Source: Roseiarcus sp963709185
GTDB lineage: Bacteria > Pseudomonadota > Alphaproteobacteria > Rhizobiales > Beijerinckiaceae
Length of the DNA: 64,000 nucleotides
Direction of reading: 5' to 3'
NCBI GenBank assembly: GCA_963709185.1
Contig: CAVPVQ010000024.1
Location: 124,001-188,000, forward strand
Part shown: positions 1 to 7,997 of the stretch, piece after piece
Position numbering within the stretch: the stretch's first letter is position 1
How the letters are laid out: the number at the start of each line of letters is the position of its first letter
Position numbers and translations under genes: made by a program
Notes under the pieces: generated by a model
Told to the model about the DNA's origin: nothing
What the model saw: only the letters and a program-made list of their open reading frames with translations
The model's database searches: none

Positions 1-500
1 ACCAGCAACTGCAACGCGCCGCCAGACGGGGGAAGCCGGTAGACTCCCTGAAAGCCGAGTTGGCGCGGCCGCTCGACGCCGTAGCCCGGCATGCGCCCGT
101 ACCACGGGTCTGAGAAATAGATCGATCCGTCCGAGCGCACGCAGACGTCGTTCGGGCTGTTGAGTTCCTTTCCCTCGAAATGCGAGGCGAGGACCTCGCG
201 CCGCCCGTCCGGGCGCTCGCGAATCAACATCGACGTCGCGTGCTCGCAGACAATCAGGTTGAGATCGGCGTCATAGGTCATGCCGTTGCATTTGTTGGCC
301 GGGCGGCGCACCTCGACAATGCCGCCCGTGGCGTCCCAGCGTCGCCGCACGTCGGCAGGCATGTCGGAGAACAAGAGATAGTGGTCGCGGGGATGCCAGA
401 TCGGCCCCTCGGTGAAGGTGAAGCCGATTCCGATCTGGCTCACCGGCGCCTCGGCGTCGATCAGCTCGGCGAATTCGGGCCGCAGCATCGTATGGGTCAT
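1..500 (-). CDS. SMP-30/gluconolactonase-like protein (C-terminus outside window)
   Basis: Translating the minus strand from an ATG at 498-500 gives an open frame that runs off the left edge. It shows SMP-30/gluconolactonase/LRE beta-propeller features: a start MTHTMLRPEF, then FTEGPIWHPR, the NKCNGMTYD strand, and the metal-site segment LNSPNDVCVRSDGSIYFSDP. In the family these loops carry the Asn and Asp residues that bind a divalent metal for lactone hydrolysis. About 166 residues are visible, roughly half a protein of usual size (about 300). The substrate cannot be read from sequence; sugar lactonase is the usual guess. The gene stands alone here and is followed upstream by a tRNA-like remnant. 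Confidence 0.8.
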   Translation of the reverse strand, partial: MTHTMLRPEFAELIDAEAPVSQIGIGFTFTEGPIWHPRDHYLLFSDMPADVRRRWDATGGIVEVRRPANKCNGMTYDADLNLIVCEHATSMLIRERPDGRREVLASHFEGKELNSPNDVCVRSDGSIYFSDPWYGRMPGYGVERPRQLGFQGVYRLPPSGGALQLL

Positions 501-591
501 CGCGAGCGATCCCTCTGATTGTCAGCGCATCGGCGCCGGCGATCCGGCGTAGCCCCGGCGCCTGCGTTGGTTGCCTGAAGAGCGGAAAATT

Positions 592-662
592 GGGGGGGTG
601 GAGCGAACCGAACCGGGGCGTTCTCTCGGGAAGGCTGCTGCTCCGCCATTGAGCTACCCCCC
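592..662 (-). pseudogene. degenerate tRNA-Gly-like element
   Basis: On the minus strand this stretch has a perfect seven-pair acceptor-like stem (GGGGGGT with ACCCCCC), a perfect D stem (GCTC/GAGC) and the same 5' anticodon half as the intact tRNA-Gly(TCC) at 3095-3168. The 3' anticodon strand and T arm do not pair and there is no CCA end. The block 629-657 matches the functional tRNA with only two mismatches. I read it as a decayed tRNA-Gly copy, possibly a scar of an earlier integration at a tRNA-Gly site. A functional but odd tRNA seems unlikely because the anticodon and T stems fail. Confidence 0.45.
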
Positions 663-915
663 TCTGCTTCCGGCAGTCCGCAAAGCGCCGCCAAATGCTC
701 GGCCGTTGAGGCTCTTTCGCCGTAGAGTTGTCCTATAGAACGCCGCTTGCGGCGCCGGCAAGTCGCACGCGCCTCCCCCACGACGCGACGCGTTCACACC
801 TGCGCGGCGCGAGCGGGCTGTGGGGACCGTGGACGTTCGGCTTGGCGCACCGCGCGTTGCGGTCTTTGCCAGAACGATTGCGGCTCGACCCTGCGTGGTC
901 GCCGTCTGTCGACAA

Positions 916-1200
916 TCAGGTCGACGACAGACGCCGCGTCGATCCCGTGGCTTGCCTATCGCCAGCGAAGCGGCCGCCCCGACAGAGGGCGAGCCATTGC
1001 TGACACGGCGTCGGCGGACTCGGGCGCACCGCCGTCGGCTCCTCGACGCTATCGCCGCCGCTCTTCGCCTTCTCAATTCCCGCCAGCAATTCCGCCGCCT
1101 CGCGCTCGGCGCGGCGCAGGATATCGTCGGCGCGCGCTTCAAGCTCACGTGAGGGAATCGCCGACAGGGTCGCAGGTTCGGCGGCGCAAAGGACGCTCAT
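916..1200 (-). CDS. hypothetical protein, 94 aa
   Basis: An ATG at 1200 opens a 94-residue frame. Its first half reads like a real protein: an alpha-helical stretch rich in Ala, Glu and Arg around ELEARADDILRRAEREAAEL. The second half is Arg-rich and less convincing, so the tail may be out of frame. It begins 4 nt after the stop of the small secreted-protein ORF at 1205-1342, which suggests coupled translation if both are real. I do not recognise a family. Weak support. Confidence 0.3.
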   Translation of the reverse strand: MSVLCAAEPATLSAIPSRELEARADDILRRAEREAAELLAGIEKAKSGGDSVEEPTAVRPSPPTPCQQWLALCRGGRFAGDRQATGSTRRLSST

Positions 1201-1204
1201 CGCT

Positions 1205-1342
1205 TCATGGCCCGACAAGCATCGGGACGCCGGCGCCGTCGGAGCCTAGCGGCGCGATTGCGCTGGTCGAGCCCAGGGCGGCGCCGAGAACAACGATCGA
1301 AGCGACGAAGACGAGCGCCAGGGCGCGAAGCGAATTCTGCAT
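1205..1342 (-). CDS. small secreted or membrane peptide, 45 aa
   Basis: ATG at 1342 gives MQNSLRALALVFVASIVVLG followed by a short Gly/Pro tail. The basic N-terminus and about 17 hydrophobic residues look like a signal peptide or a single membrane span. No family is recognised. It lies directly upstream of the 94-aa ORF at 916-1200. There is no strong Shine-Dalgarno sequence, so support rests on the hydrophobic profile alone. Confidence 0.3.
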   Translation of the reverse strand: MQNSLRALALVFVASIVVLGAALGSTSAIAPLGSDGAGVPMLVGP

Positions 1343-1397
1343 TGGAGACCCCCGTAGGCCCCGGCGCGCCCCGACGGCTCGCCTGAGGGTTGCGGGA

Positions 1398-1574
1398 ATG
1401 GTTACGGTCTGCCGGGCCGTGGCGGCGCCGGCGCTCATCGAAGGCCGTTCGGTCTATATCGAGCGCGATCCCGCGTATGTTCCAGGTCAGCCGACCTACG
1501 TGTATCGACCCGCCTGTGTGGAGCATCGCGCCCACACGCCGTTTCCATTTTCAGTTCCGCCCTGGAACTGGTGA
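1398..1574 (+). pseudogene. fragment of a small Pro/Tyr-rich protein, copy A
   Basis: A plus-strand frame ending at 1574 contains IERDPAYVPGQPTYVYRP and ends in FPFSVPPWNW. A closely similar reading (GAPAYAPAQPIHVERPAY and FPFSIPPWNW) occurs on the opposite strand at 2450-2608. The two are therefore inverted copies of one gene family. The only upstream ATG gives 58 aa with no signal peptide, so this is probably a C-terminal fragment. Function unknown. Confidence 0.4.
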
Positions 1575-1589
1575 CTCTGCGCTGAGCGG

Positions 1590-2103
1590 ATGATGGTCGG
1601 GGCCGGCGGCGCAATCCGCCGGTCCCTGACCGTGTCTCGCGCGCTGGTCGCGCTTGTCGCGCCCGTTGGCGCAGGAGGAGCGGCGGGTGGCGCTGGAGGA
1701 ACGCCGTTCGGTGCGGGGATGGAGGCGTCGGCATTGGGGGGCGCGGCCCCCGGCGGCATGGGAACGAATGGCGCGGGGGCTCTGGGCGCTCCGTCCCCGA
1801 TGACGACGCCGGGCGCTCCAAACAGCGGCATGGCGTCGGGAGCCGCGCCGAATGCGCCTTCCGCCTCGAGCGTTCCGCCGATCCCCGGAGGGTCCGCCGC
1901 TGCCCCGACCTCCGGCGCGCCAAACAATGGCGACGCCGAGAATACGCCGCCCGCCGTTGTCGTTCCGGGCCAGAAAGGCCCCAATGGATCATGCGCGCGT
2001 GCGGACGCGCCAACGATTTGGGGATCTATCGGCCCGGCCGCTTCGGCGATCCGTGGAAGGCGGAGAGGCGATTTTGAGTCCGCGCGCCTTCACTTCCTCG
2101 TGA
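1590..2103. other. Gly/Ala/Pro-rich low-complexity stretch, no convincing gene
   Basis: Both strands carry long open frames here, made of Gly, Ala and Pro because of extreme GC content. The plus frame from 1590 starts with a short basic-hydrophobic segment (RRSLTVSRALVALVAPVG) that could be a decayed signal peptide of the Gly/Ala-rich secreted proteins common in Hyphomicrobiales. It then runs on without family features. I cannot decide between strands and call no gene. Confidence 0.3.
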
Positions 2104-2166
2104 GGGCGTTATCCGGCCCGCGCGTTCGCGCGTATGATGTATCTGTTCAACAGAAGGAAAACGAAC

Positions 2167-2388
2167 ATGATCCGTCAGTCGTTGAAGCTCGGCGCTGTCC
2201 TCGCGTTGCTCTCCGCTTCCGTCGCCCACGCGGACGATCCTACCGGCGTGCTGTTACGCGAGCGCGGACTGGCGCCGCTATCGAACGGGCCCGTCGCCGA
2301 GTTTTCCGATTTCGGCCCGTGTGCGGCGGGAACGGAGTTGTTTCCTTTCCCGAACGGTCAAGGCTATCGGTGCATTCGGACCCAGTAG
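2167..2388 (+). CDS. small secreted protein, 73 aa
   Basis: ATG at 2167 follows an AGAAGGA ribosome-binding site by 8 to 9 nt; the in-frame ATG at 2134 lacks one. The product starts MIRQSLKLGAVLALLSASVA and has a likely cleavage site after AHA. The mature part is about 50 residues with two cysteines (GPCAAGTELF and GYRCIRTQ) that could form a disulphide. The export signal and a real RBS support it as a gene. I recognise no domain; a periplasmic small protein is the best description. Confidence 0.55.
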   Translation: MIRQSLKLGAVLALLSASVAHADDPTGVLLRERGLAPLSNGPVAEFSDFGPCAAGTELFPFPNGQGYRCIRTQ

Positions 2389-2449
2389 CCGGCAAATCGG
2401 GCCGGCCGAATGCGCCGCCGGCCCGAAACAAGGTCATCCGTTGGCCGGG

Positions 2450-2608
2450 CTGCCAATTCCACGGCGGAATCGAAAACGGAAAATAGGCGCGGCGTTCGAC
2501 ATAAGCCGGCCGTTCGACGTGAATAGGTTGGGCCGGCGCATAGGCCGGCGCGCCCTCGACGCAGGCCGAACGGCCCTCCGCGAGGACCGCGCCATCCGCC
2601 GGGATGGC
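2450..2608 (-). pseudogene. fragment of a small Pro/Tyr-rich protein, copy B (inverted)
   Basis: Reading the minus strand downstream of an in-frame TAG at 2611-2609 gives LAEGRSACVEGAPAYAPAQP, VERPAYVERRAYFPF and IPPWNW. This is homologous to copy A at 1398-1574 on the other strand. The in-frame stop and lack of a start make it a decayed copy. An imperfect inverted repeat of about 31 bp (about 1544-1574 and 2450-2482) covers the shared C-terminal coding end. Confidence 0.4.
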
Positions 2609-2611
2609 CTA

Positions 2612-3094
2612 AACCGTCGGCGGAACGTAACCGTCGTCCGCCCCGGGCGGGACCGTCGTGGCCTAGGGCCTATTCTGCGGAACGGCGTTGGCGCTCGCCG
2701 CGCCCGGCGCCACAAACGCGAGAGGACTTTTCGGCGTTCCCGCGCGCTCACGATGTCCTGAAACCGCGCCGCCAAATCGGGGGAGCATCTCCGCGCCAGC
2801 GAGGCGCCCGCACGGACGCTCCGGCGACGCAATCCGCGGGGAATAGTCGCCAGCCGATGTGATCCCCCGCCCGGCGATCGCGCAGACGCGTTGCGCCTCT
2901 GATGCGCGCCGAACGCCGGCGGGGTCGGGCGACGCGTCCGGCGTCCGCGGCTGTTCTCGCTGGGCGCCATGGCGCCGCAGCCATCCAAGCCGGCGCGACA
3001 ACGCGTCAATTTCAACGCGGCGATGTAGTCAGAGCCGCTACGCGACCGCTTGGCGCGCGACGGTAAAATGCGAACGCGCTGCAAATTGATGGAT
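2612..3094. other. intergenic stretch, nothing convincing
   Basis: No frame here has a plausible start, ribosome-binding site or recognisable protein features. Open frames on both strands are Arg/Ala/Pro-rich, as expected from GC-rich non-coding DNA. It ends at the 3' end of the tRNA-Gly gene. Confidence 0.5.
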
Positions 3095-3168
3095 TGGAGC
3101 GGGTGAAGGGAATCGAACCCTCGTATTCAGCTTGGAAGGCTGCTGCTCTACCATTGAGCTACACCCGC
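3095..3168 (-). tRNA. tRNA-Gly (anticodon TCC)
   Basis: The minus strand gives a complete 74-nt tRNA with encoded CCA: acceptor GCGGGTG pairing with CACCCGC, D stem GCTC/GAGC, anticodon loop CTTCCAA (anticodon TCC) and a T arm around GGGTTCGATTCCC. A TATAAT hexamer lies at 3174-3179, just upstream of the 5' end. It forms the left boundary of the arsenic island. Positions 1-40 of the tRNA are duplicated at 25254-25293, so this tRNA is probably a hybrid: chromosomal 3' half plus island-supplied 5' half and promoter. Confidence 0.97.
3129..3168. repeat. attachment-site direct repeat, left copy
   Basis: These 40 bases, the 5' half of tRNA-Gly up to the anticodon loop, recur without mismatch and in the same orientation at 25254-25293. 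Direct duplication of a tRNA segment at the two ends of an accessory region is the usual trace of site-specific integration. Confidence 0.85.
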
Positions 3169-3211
3169 ATCGCATTATAATGGCTAATGTTTTTATTTTC
3201 CCATTCTAGAT

Positions 3212-3229
3212 TTGGCACTTTTTTGGCAC
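3212..3229 (+). promoter_or_regulatory. paired TTGGCAC motifs inside left island end
   Basis: TTGGCAC occurs at 3212-3218 and again at 3223-3229. A matching pair (CTGGCAC and TTGGCAC) lies at 25115-25132 near the other island end. Such paired short repeats next to tRNA attachment sites may be arm-type integrase sites; that role is inferred. Confidence 0.4.
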
Positions 3230-3307
3230 GCCATTAGGACCTGGAGCTTATAGGACAGTATGGGATGCGCGGACAAGCGCCAGGGGGCTGTTGCCAACAT
3301 TGTGTCG

Positions 3308-4540
3308 CTACCGGCCCCTTGGGATGCTGAGACGCAACATGAAGAACAGGACTCCTACTAAAAGCAGGTTGCAGGCGGCGGCGGCCACAAATACCGCCAC
3401 AGCGCCGTTCGAACCAACCAATTCAAGCAGGATCGCGCCAATTGATGGGGCCGCCGCTTGCGCGATCAGGCTCGGCATGGCGATGCGGCCCATGATGACA
3501 GGATATTGCTCGCGGCCGAAGAGCGCGAGTGGCAGCGTGCCCCTGGCGATGCTTTCCAAACCGATGCCCGCACCGTAAAGCGCCAGAGCAAGGGTGGTAA
3601 TCGGGCCGCCTATCCACAACGCCGCCAAGCCTGCCGTCACTAGCGAAGTGGCGGCGAACTTCGTCCAGATGGGATGATGATATCGCGCGATCAGCATCTC
3701 GATCGTGCGGGCCGTCACCTGCGACGGGCCGACGAGCGCGCCGAGGCCGACTGCCGTTGCGAGGGTCAAGCCCTTAGCCTGCAACACCGTCAACAAATAC
3801 ACTGACATCGCTGTTGAGACGACCGAAGCGAGCGTGATCGTTGTGGCGAGGAGGAGAAACATACCTCGTCGCGGCGTTTCCGGGCGGGGCCGAGCGAGCG
3901 CAGGCAAGACGATTGTCGCCGGGGAGCTCAGGGGCCGCTGAGGTTCGCGCGGCAGAACGAACAGATAGATCGGCAGCGCCGCAACGAGCTGGAGGCTGGC
4001 ATAAACCAGACAGGCTCCGCGCCATCCAAGATGCGCTTCGAGGAACGCCGAAAGCGGCCAGCAAACGGTGCTGGCGAAGCCACCAAAGAGCGTCAACGTG
4101 GTGATCGCCGATCGCCCGCTTTCACCGTAGAGGCGCCCAAGCGTGGCAAAGGCTGGATCATAGAGACCCGCTCCCATACCGAGCCCGATCACGAGCCAAC
4201 CCGCCAGAAACGCCGCCAGAGAGTGCGCCAGCGCCAGAGCCAATAGGCCGACTGCAAGGAGGCCGGCGCTTGCGGCCAGGACGGGACGCCCGCCAAGCCG
4301 AGCGATGGCGCGGCCGACCCATGGCGAGACCAAGCCGGCCGTTAGCAGGCCGAGCGACAGGCCGCCCACCACCCAAGCCAGGGGCCAACCGGTATCTGCG
4401 ACGATCGGCGAGGCGAGCACGGCCAGAAGGTAGTAGCTCGTGCCCCAAGCGAAGATTTGGGTCACGCCAAGCGCCGAGATAATTACGGCGCGGCCGGGAG
4501 CCCTGGAAATCGCGATGGTTTCGCGGACTGGGCTGCTCAC
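3308..4540 (-). CDS. MFS transporter of the arsenic island
   Basis: A 410-residue, strongly hydrophobic protein with about 12 predicted membrane segments and MFS loop features (RAIARLGGRPVLAASAG after the second helix). It probably exports a small solute across the inner membrane. It follows arsR and the arsO-type gene in one direction, with about 50 nt to arsO, so arsenical efflux is the likely job. ArsK is a known MFS arsenical exporter in Agrobacterium, but I cannot prove orthology. I chose the GTG at 4540 because AAGG precedes it; a TTG at 4561 would add seven residues. It is the last gene before the left island end. Confidence 0.75.
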   Translation of the reverse strand: MSSPVRETIAISRAPGRAVIISALGVTQIFAWGTSYYLLAVLASPIVADTGWPLAWVVGGLSLGLLTAGLVSPWVGRAIARLGGRPVLAASAGLLAVGLLALALAHSLAAFLAGWLVIGLGMGAGLYDPAFATLGRLYGESGRSAITTLTLFGGFASTVCWPLSAFLEAHLGWRGACLVYASLQLVAALPIYLFVLPREPQRPLSSPATIVLPALARPRPETPRRGMFLLLATTITLASVVSTAMSVYLLTVLQAKGLTLATAVGLGALVGPSQVTARTIEMLIARYHHPIWTKFAATSLVTAGLAALWIGGPITTLALALYGAGIGLESIARGTLPLALFGREQYPVIMGRIAMPSLIAQAAAPSIGAILLELVGSNGAVAVFVAAAACNLLLVGVLFFMLRLSIPRGR

Positions 4541-4591
4541 AAAGCGACCTTGCACCCGCAACCTATCTTTCCGTCGTTTTTTGCAACGGCG

Positions 4592-5935
4592 TCAGCGATG
4601 CAACACGCGTCGACTTTCGCGAGGACAGGACCGCCGCAACACCCCGGCGGCATCTTTCTCCACACTGACAGATTTCGTCGAGCAAACGCCCGTTTCCGGA
4701 AGCACGAGCCGCACGTCGTCGGCCGCCGCCAGATCGCCGGCGATCGCCGCCGCAACGGAGCGGACTTGTTCATAGCCCGTGAGCAGCAGGAAGGTCGGCG
4801 CGCGGCCATAGCTCTTGATGCCGACCGTGTAGAAGCCGGGTTCCGGATGCGCCAGCTCACGATGCCCATGTGGCGGCGCCGATCCGCAGGAATGCAAATT
4901 CGGATCGATCAGGGGACCGAGGGCCTTCGCGCTTTCAAGCCAGGGGTCGAGATCGAGGCGCAGCTCGCGCGTCAGTGTCAGGTCAGGGCGCTGCCCGGTA
5001 GCGGCGATGATCCGGTCGACTGGCCCGATCCACCGCAGGCCGTTTGCTGTCTCACCTTTGAGCGACGATTCTGTCGTTCTCCTCGCGGAGTGCCAATGCG
5101 GCGAATCCTGTTCGCAGGGACACGCGTCCGCCGTCGACAAGCTCTCTAACATTTGCGCCAAGTTCGCCGCGCGCCGGCAATTGGTCGGCATCCCCGCCGC
5201 TGAAAATTCGCTCAAGGTCGGTGCTTCGGGTCGCCCAGAGAAGCGAAGTGCGCGGGTCATTTTCGGCAAGCCGCGCAAGTTCGAGCAGCGCATTCGCGGC
5301 TGAATGACCCGAACCGACGACGAGCGTCTTTCGACCCGCATAGACATGACGATCGCGGCCGAGGATGTCCGGAATGCCGTAGGCGATCCGGTCGCGGAAT
5401 TCGGCCTCGCCGTCGGCGGGCAGACCGCTCGCCCCGAGCGGATTCGGGGTCGCCCATGTTCCCGACGCATCGATTATCGCGCGCGCCAGATCGCGGCGAA
5501 CGTCCACGCCCGTTTTGACCGACAAGACGAAGGGCCGCACTTCGCGATCGCGACTGACGACTTTATCGACGCCATGCCGGGAGATCGCAGTAACGCGGGC
5601 ATTCGTTTCGATGGCGGCGGCCAGTTCTGGCGTTGCCGCAAGTGGTTCGAGATAGTCGGTCGACCAATTCGGTTCCGGTCGGGAAAGCGTCGGCCGGCGG
5701 CGATCGCCAGCCATGCCGTCTGAGGAGTGTCGTCGCAGCCGCAGTCGACACAGTAGCGCCAGGGCGTGAAGACGCGGACATGGCCCCAATCGCGGACGTT
5801 TGCGCCGACCGTAGGGCCGGCTTCATAGACCTTCACCGACATGGCCCGAGCTCTCAGGTGCGCTGCTGCCGCGAGACCAACTGGGCCGCCGCCGATGACA
5901 GCAACGGGAAGGGTATCCAGGGTTTGGATTATCAT
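4592..5935 (-). pseudogene. arsO: ArsO-like flavin monooxygenase, frameshifted
   Basis: The N-terminus from ATG 5935 (preceded by GGAAGGA) reads VAVIGGGPVGLAAAAHLRAR, an FAD-binding GxGxxG fold. The NADPH site TLVVGSGHSAANALLEL and the C-terminal GFYTVGIKSYGRAPTF follow, but in different frames. At least three shifts are needed, near 5740, 5680 and 5050. Three single-base insertions would restore 447 codons, close to the usual ArsO length of about 450. ArsO proteins are class B flavin monooxygenases found in ars operons, with unproven substrate. It lies between arsR and the MFS gene. It may be a real pseudogene or carry sequence errors. Confidence 0.75.
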
Positions 5936-5983
5936 ATTCCATCCTTCCAGCATTATAGAAATTATAGATATAAAAGAGAGGCT

Positions 5984-6304
5984 CTACGCGGCGGCCTCGC
6001 CTTCCGTGGTGGCGCACTTGGCGTCGACGCAACACTCGTCGACGAGGAACCCGACCAGGCTATCCATCGCGGGATAGTTCGCGCGGCAGATCAGCGTGGT
6101 CATCTGACGTTCCTGAGTAACGAGGCCCGTCAGGATAAGCCTATGCAGATGATGGGAAAGGGTCGAGGCGGCGATTCCAAGTTTTTCTTGCAATCGGCCT
6201 ACCGGCAACCCCCCATCGCCGGCCCGGACGAGCGAGCGGTAGACTTGGAGCCGCGTTGGATTTCCAAGCGCTTCGAGTTGCTTCGCAGCTTTTTCGATCT
6301 TCAT
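5984..6304 (-). CDS. arsR: ArsR-family As(III)-responsive repressor
   Basis: A 106-aa winged-helix repressor. ALGNPTRLQVYRSLVRAG and the recognition helix region AASTLSHHLHRL are typical of ArsR. It has a C-terminal thiol cluster, Cys91-Cys92 and Cys97, resembling the CC-x5-C site of Acidithiobacillus ArsR rather than the helix-3 CVC site, so it should sense trivalent arsenic or antimony. It leads the arsR-arsO-MFS unit, 48 nt before arsO. No ribosome-binding site precedes the ATG and a good promoter ends about 7 nt upstream, so translation may be leaderless. Confidence 0.92.
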   Translation of the reverse strand: MKIEKAAKQLEALGNPTRLQVYRSLVRAGDGGLPVGRLQEKLGIAASTLSHHLHRLILTGLVTQERQMTTLICRANYPAMDSLVGFLVDECCVDAKCATTEGEAAA

Positions 6305-6369
6305 GGAAATAGCGATACCCTCGCATCAACCGCGTGTCAATATCTATTTCCATGATTTTCGAAATAATC
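6303..6369 (-). promoter_or_regulatory. arsR promoter with candidate ArsR operators
   Basis: On the minus strand TTGACA (6335-6340) and TATCGC (6312-6317) are spaced by exactly 17 nt. The predicted start falls within a base or two of the arsR ATG. The promoter is flanked by a 10-bp inverted repeat, ATGGAAATAG at 6303-6312 and CTATTTCCAT at 6344-6353, and a second AT-rich dyad centred on TTCGAA lies at 6354-6369. ArsR bound here would cover the whole promoter. Function is inferred from position. Confidence 0.55.
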
Positions 6370-6390
6370 GACTGTCGATCCGCGTCGCCG

Positions 6391-6774
6391 TCATGGACAA
6401 TGGCTTTCATACGCGCCGCTCACATCCGTAAGAACGCCTGTCGCGTCGGCGCGCCAGAACACCCGAACGACATCCGTGCAGAGCAGGCCATTGCGTATGA
6501 AGTCGCTTTCGTTGGGGTCGTCGCGGCGCCGCCACTTCGGGATAAACCCTTCATCCGTGAGGTAGGAGATCAAGCTCTCCTCGCTGGTTCCGATCGGAAA
6601 GCGTTCACGAATCCTGATGTCGAGCTCTCGGCCGAAGTCGGCTTCGACGCCCGGCAAGGTGGCTGCGATCGCCGGGAGCGAGTGGAAGCCGCCGGTCTTC
6701 CGTCCGACCACGAAAGACACAGCCATCAACAAGAGCGTCAAAATGGGCCAAGCCGCGTTGCGCATCATGCTCAT
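6391..6774 (-). CDS. membrane-anchored protein of unknown function, last gene of ars operon
   Basis: A 127-residue protein whose ATG overlaps the aqpS stop (ATGA), so it is translationally coupled to the aquaglyceroporin. The first 25 residues form one hydrophobic helix (AAWPILTLLLMAVSFVVG) after a short basic start: a signal anchor or signal peptide. The rest is soluble with three features: RFPIGTSEESLISYLTDEGF, a Cys in GLLCTDVVRVFW and a C-terminal Cys (YESHCP). I do not recognise the family. The context implies a role in arsenic handling at the membrane or periplasm, and two cysteines could bind As(III); that is speculation. Confidence 0.7.
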   Translation of the reverse strand: MSMMRNAAWPILTLLLMAVSFVVGRKTGGFHSLPAIAATLPGVEADFGRELDIRIRERFPIGTSEESLISYLTDEGFIPKWRRRDDPNESDFIRNGLLCTDVVRVFWRADATGVLTDVSGAYESHCP

Positions 6775-7463
6775 TCCGGCGCCGCACGGTCTGTGAGAAC
6801 GGGCTCGGCGAGCAAGAACCAGCGCATCAGGGCGAGCCCCGTCAGGGCGCCGGCGAACTGCGCGACGATGAACATTGGAACATCGGCGGGCGCAATGCCG
6901 GAAAAGCTGTCGGTGAATGCGCGGGCGATCGTGACGGCGGGATTGGCGAAGGACGTGGACGCGGTGAACCAGTAGGCCGCCGTGATGTAGAGACCAACCG
7001 CGACGGGAATCGCCTCGCTCCTGAAGCGGGACACCGCAAGGATGGTGACGATCAACCCGAAAGTGGCGACGAATTCCGCGAACCCTTGGGCCGGGCCGCT
7101 GCGCGCTTTGACGGCGAGTTCGAGCAGCGGCAGTTCGAACATGCCGTGCGCCACCAGAGTCCCGGCGCAGCCGCCGACGATCTGCGCGGCCGCATAGGGC
7201 AGGAACTCCCGCCACGGATGCTCCTTGCGCAGGCTCATCACCAGCGACACCGCCGGGTTGAAATGCGCGCCGGAGATCGGCCCAAGCGCCAGGATCAGCA
7301 CCACCAGAATCGCGCCGGTCGGCAAGGTGTTGCCCAGCAAGGCGAGAGCGGCGTTGCCGCCCGAGAGCCTTTCGCCCATGACGCCCGAGCCGACGACCGT
7401 TGCGACGAGCAGTCCCGTTCCGAGGCCTTCGGCGGCGAGGCGTCTGGAGAGAGGAAAGGTCAC
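6771..7463 (-). CDS. aqpS: aquaglyceroporin, AqpS-type As(III) channel
   Basis: A 230-aa MIP-family channel with six predicted membrane helices and both pore motifs as NPA (GAHFNPAVSLVM and SFANPAVTIARA). In Sinorhizobium meliloti AqpS replaces ArsB and lets As(III), made by ArsC, flow out of the cell. The GTG start overlaps the arsC stop (GTGA) and its own stop overlaps the next start (ATGA), so arsC, aqpS and the unknown protein form one coupled unit. The arsC-aqpS neighbourhood makes the arsenite role quite secure. Confidence 0.9.
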   Translation of the reverse strand: MTFPLSRRLAAEGLGTGLLVATVVGSGVMGERLSGGNAALALLGNTLPTGAILVVLILALGPISGAHFNPAVSLVMSLRKEHPWREFLPYAAAQIVGGCAGTLVAHGMFELPLLELAVKARSGPAQGFAEFVATFGLIVTILAVSRFRSEAIPVAVGLYITAAYWFTASTSFANPAVTIARAFTDSFSGIAPADVPMFIVAQFAGALTGLALMRWFLLAEPVLTDRAAPE

Positions 7464-7885
7464 GCCGTCGCCACCCGCCGGCCGTCGTCGTCGATCACGC
7501 GCTCGCCGTCCTCCTTGAAGAATTCTCCGCGCTGGGGCGGCAGGAGATCGAGAACCTGTTCTGAGGGACGGCACAGCCGCACGCCCTTGGGCGAGACCAC
7601 AAGCGGCCGGTTCATCAGGATCGGATGCGCGCCGATCGCGTCGAGCAGCGCGTCGTCGCCAAGCGAGGCATCGCCGAGGCCGAGATCGTGAAAGGGCGTG
7701 CCCTTCTCGCGCAAGATCTGGCGCACCGTCAGGCCGGCGCGGGCGATCAACTGGGTGAGCAGCAATCGCGTCGGCGGGCATTTCAGATAGTCGATGATAT
7801 GCGGCTCGACGCCCGAATTTCGGATCATCGCGAGCGTGTTGCGCGAGGTCTCGCAATCGGGATTGTGGTAGATGATCACGTCCAT
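7460..7885 (-). CDS. arsC: glutaredoxin-dependent arsenate reductase
   Basis: A 141-aa thioredoxin-fold protein of the E. coli plasmid ArsC/Spx type. The active site is YHNPDCETSRNTL with Cys11. Later ILMNRPLVVSPKGVRLCRP carries the conserved Arg residues of the arsenate pocket. It reduces As(V) to As(III) with glutathione and glutaredoxin in the cytoplasm. Its stop is fused to the aqpS start, linking arsenate reduction to As(III) export. Usual family length. Upstream is the arsR-arsC fusion gene after a 112-nt gap. Confidence 0.92.
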   Translation of the reverse strand: MDVIIYHNPDCETSRNTLAMIRNSGVEPHIIDYLKCPPTRLLLTQLIARAGLTVRQILREKGTPFHDLGLGDASLGDDALLDAIGAHPILMNRPLVVSPKGVRLCRPSEQVLDLLPPQRGEFFKEDGERVIDDDGRRVATA

Positions 7886-7997
7886 CGCAAGGCCTCCGAA
7901 TTAAGGTTCAGTCCGAGTACCCGGCAGACGATGAGGGCTGGGTGATGGCGGTGCGCCGCGACTTTCGAGCCGGACGGACGAAATGCACGATTCATCC

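Noticed and set aside
747..1574. 275-aa plus-strand frame ending in PPWNW as a full gene
   Set aside because: Only the last ~58 residues resemble the second copy; the upstream part is Arg-rich shadow sequence overlapping minus-strand ORFs.
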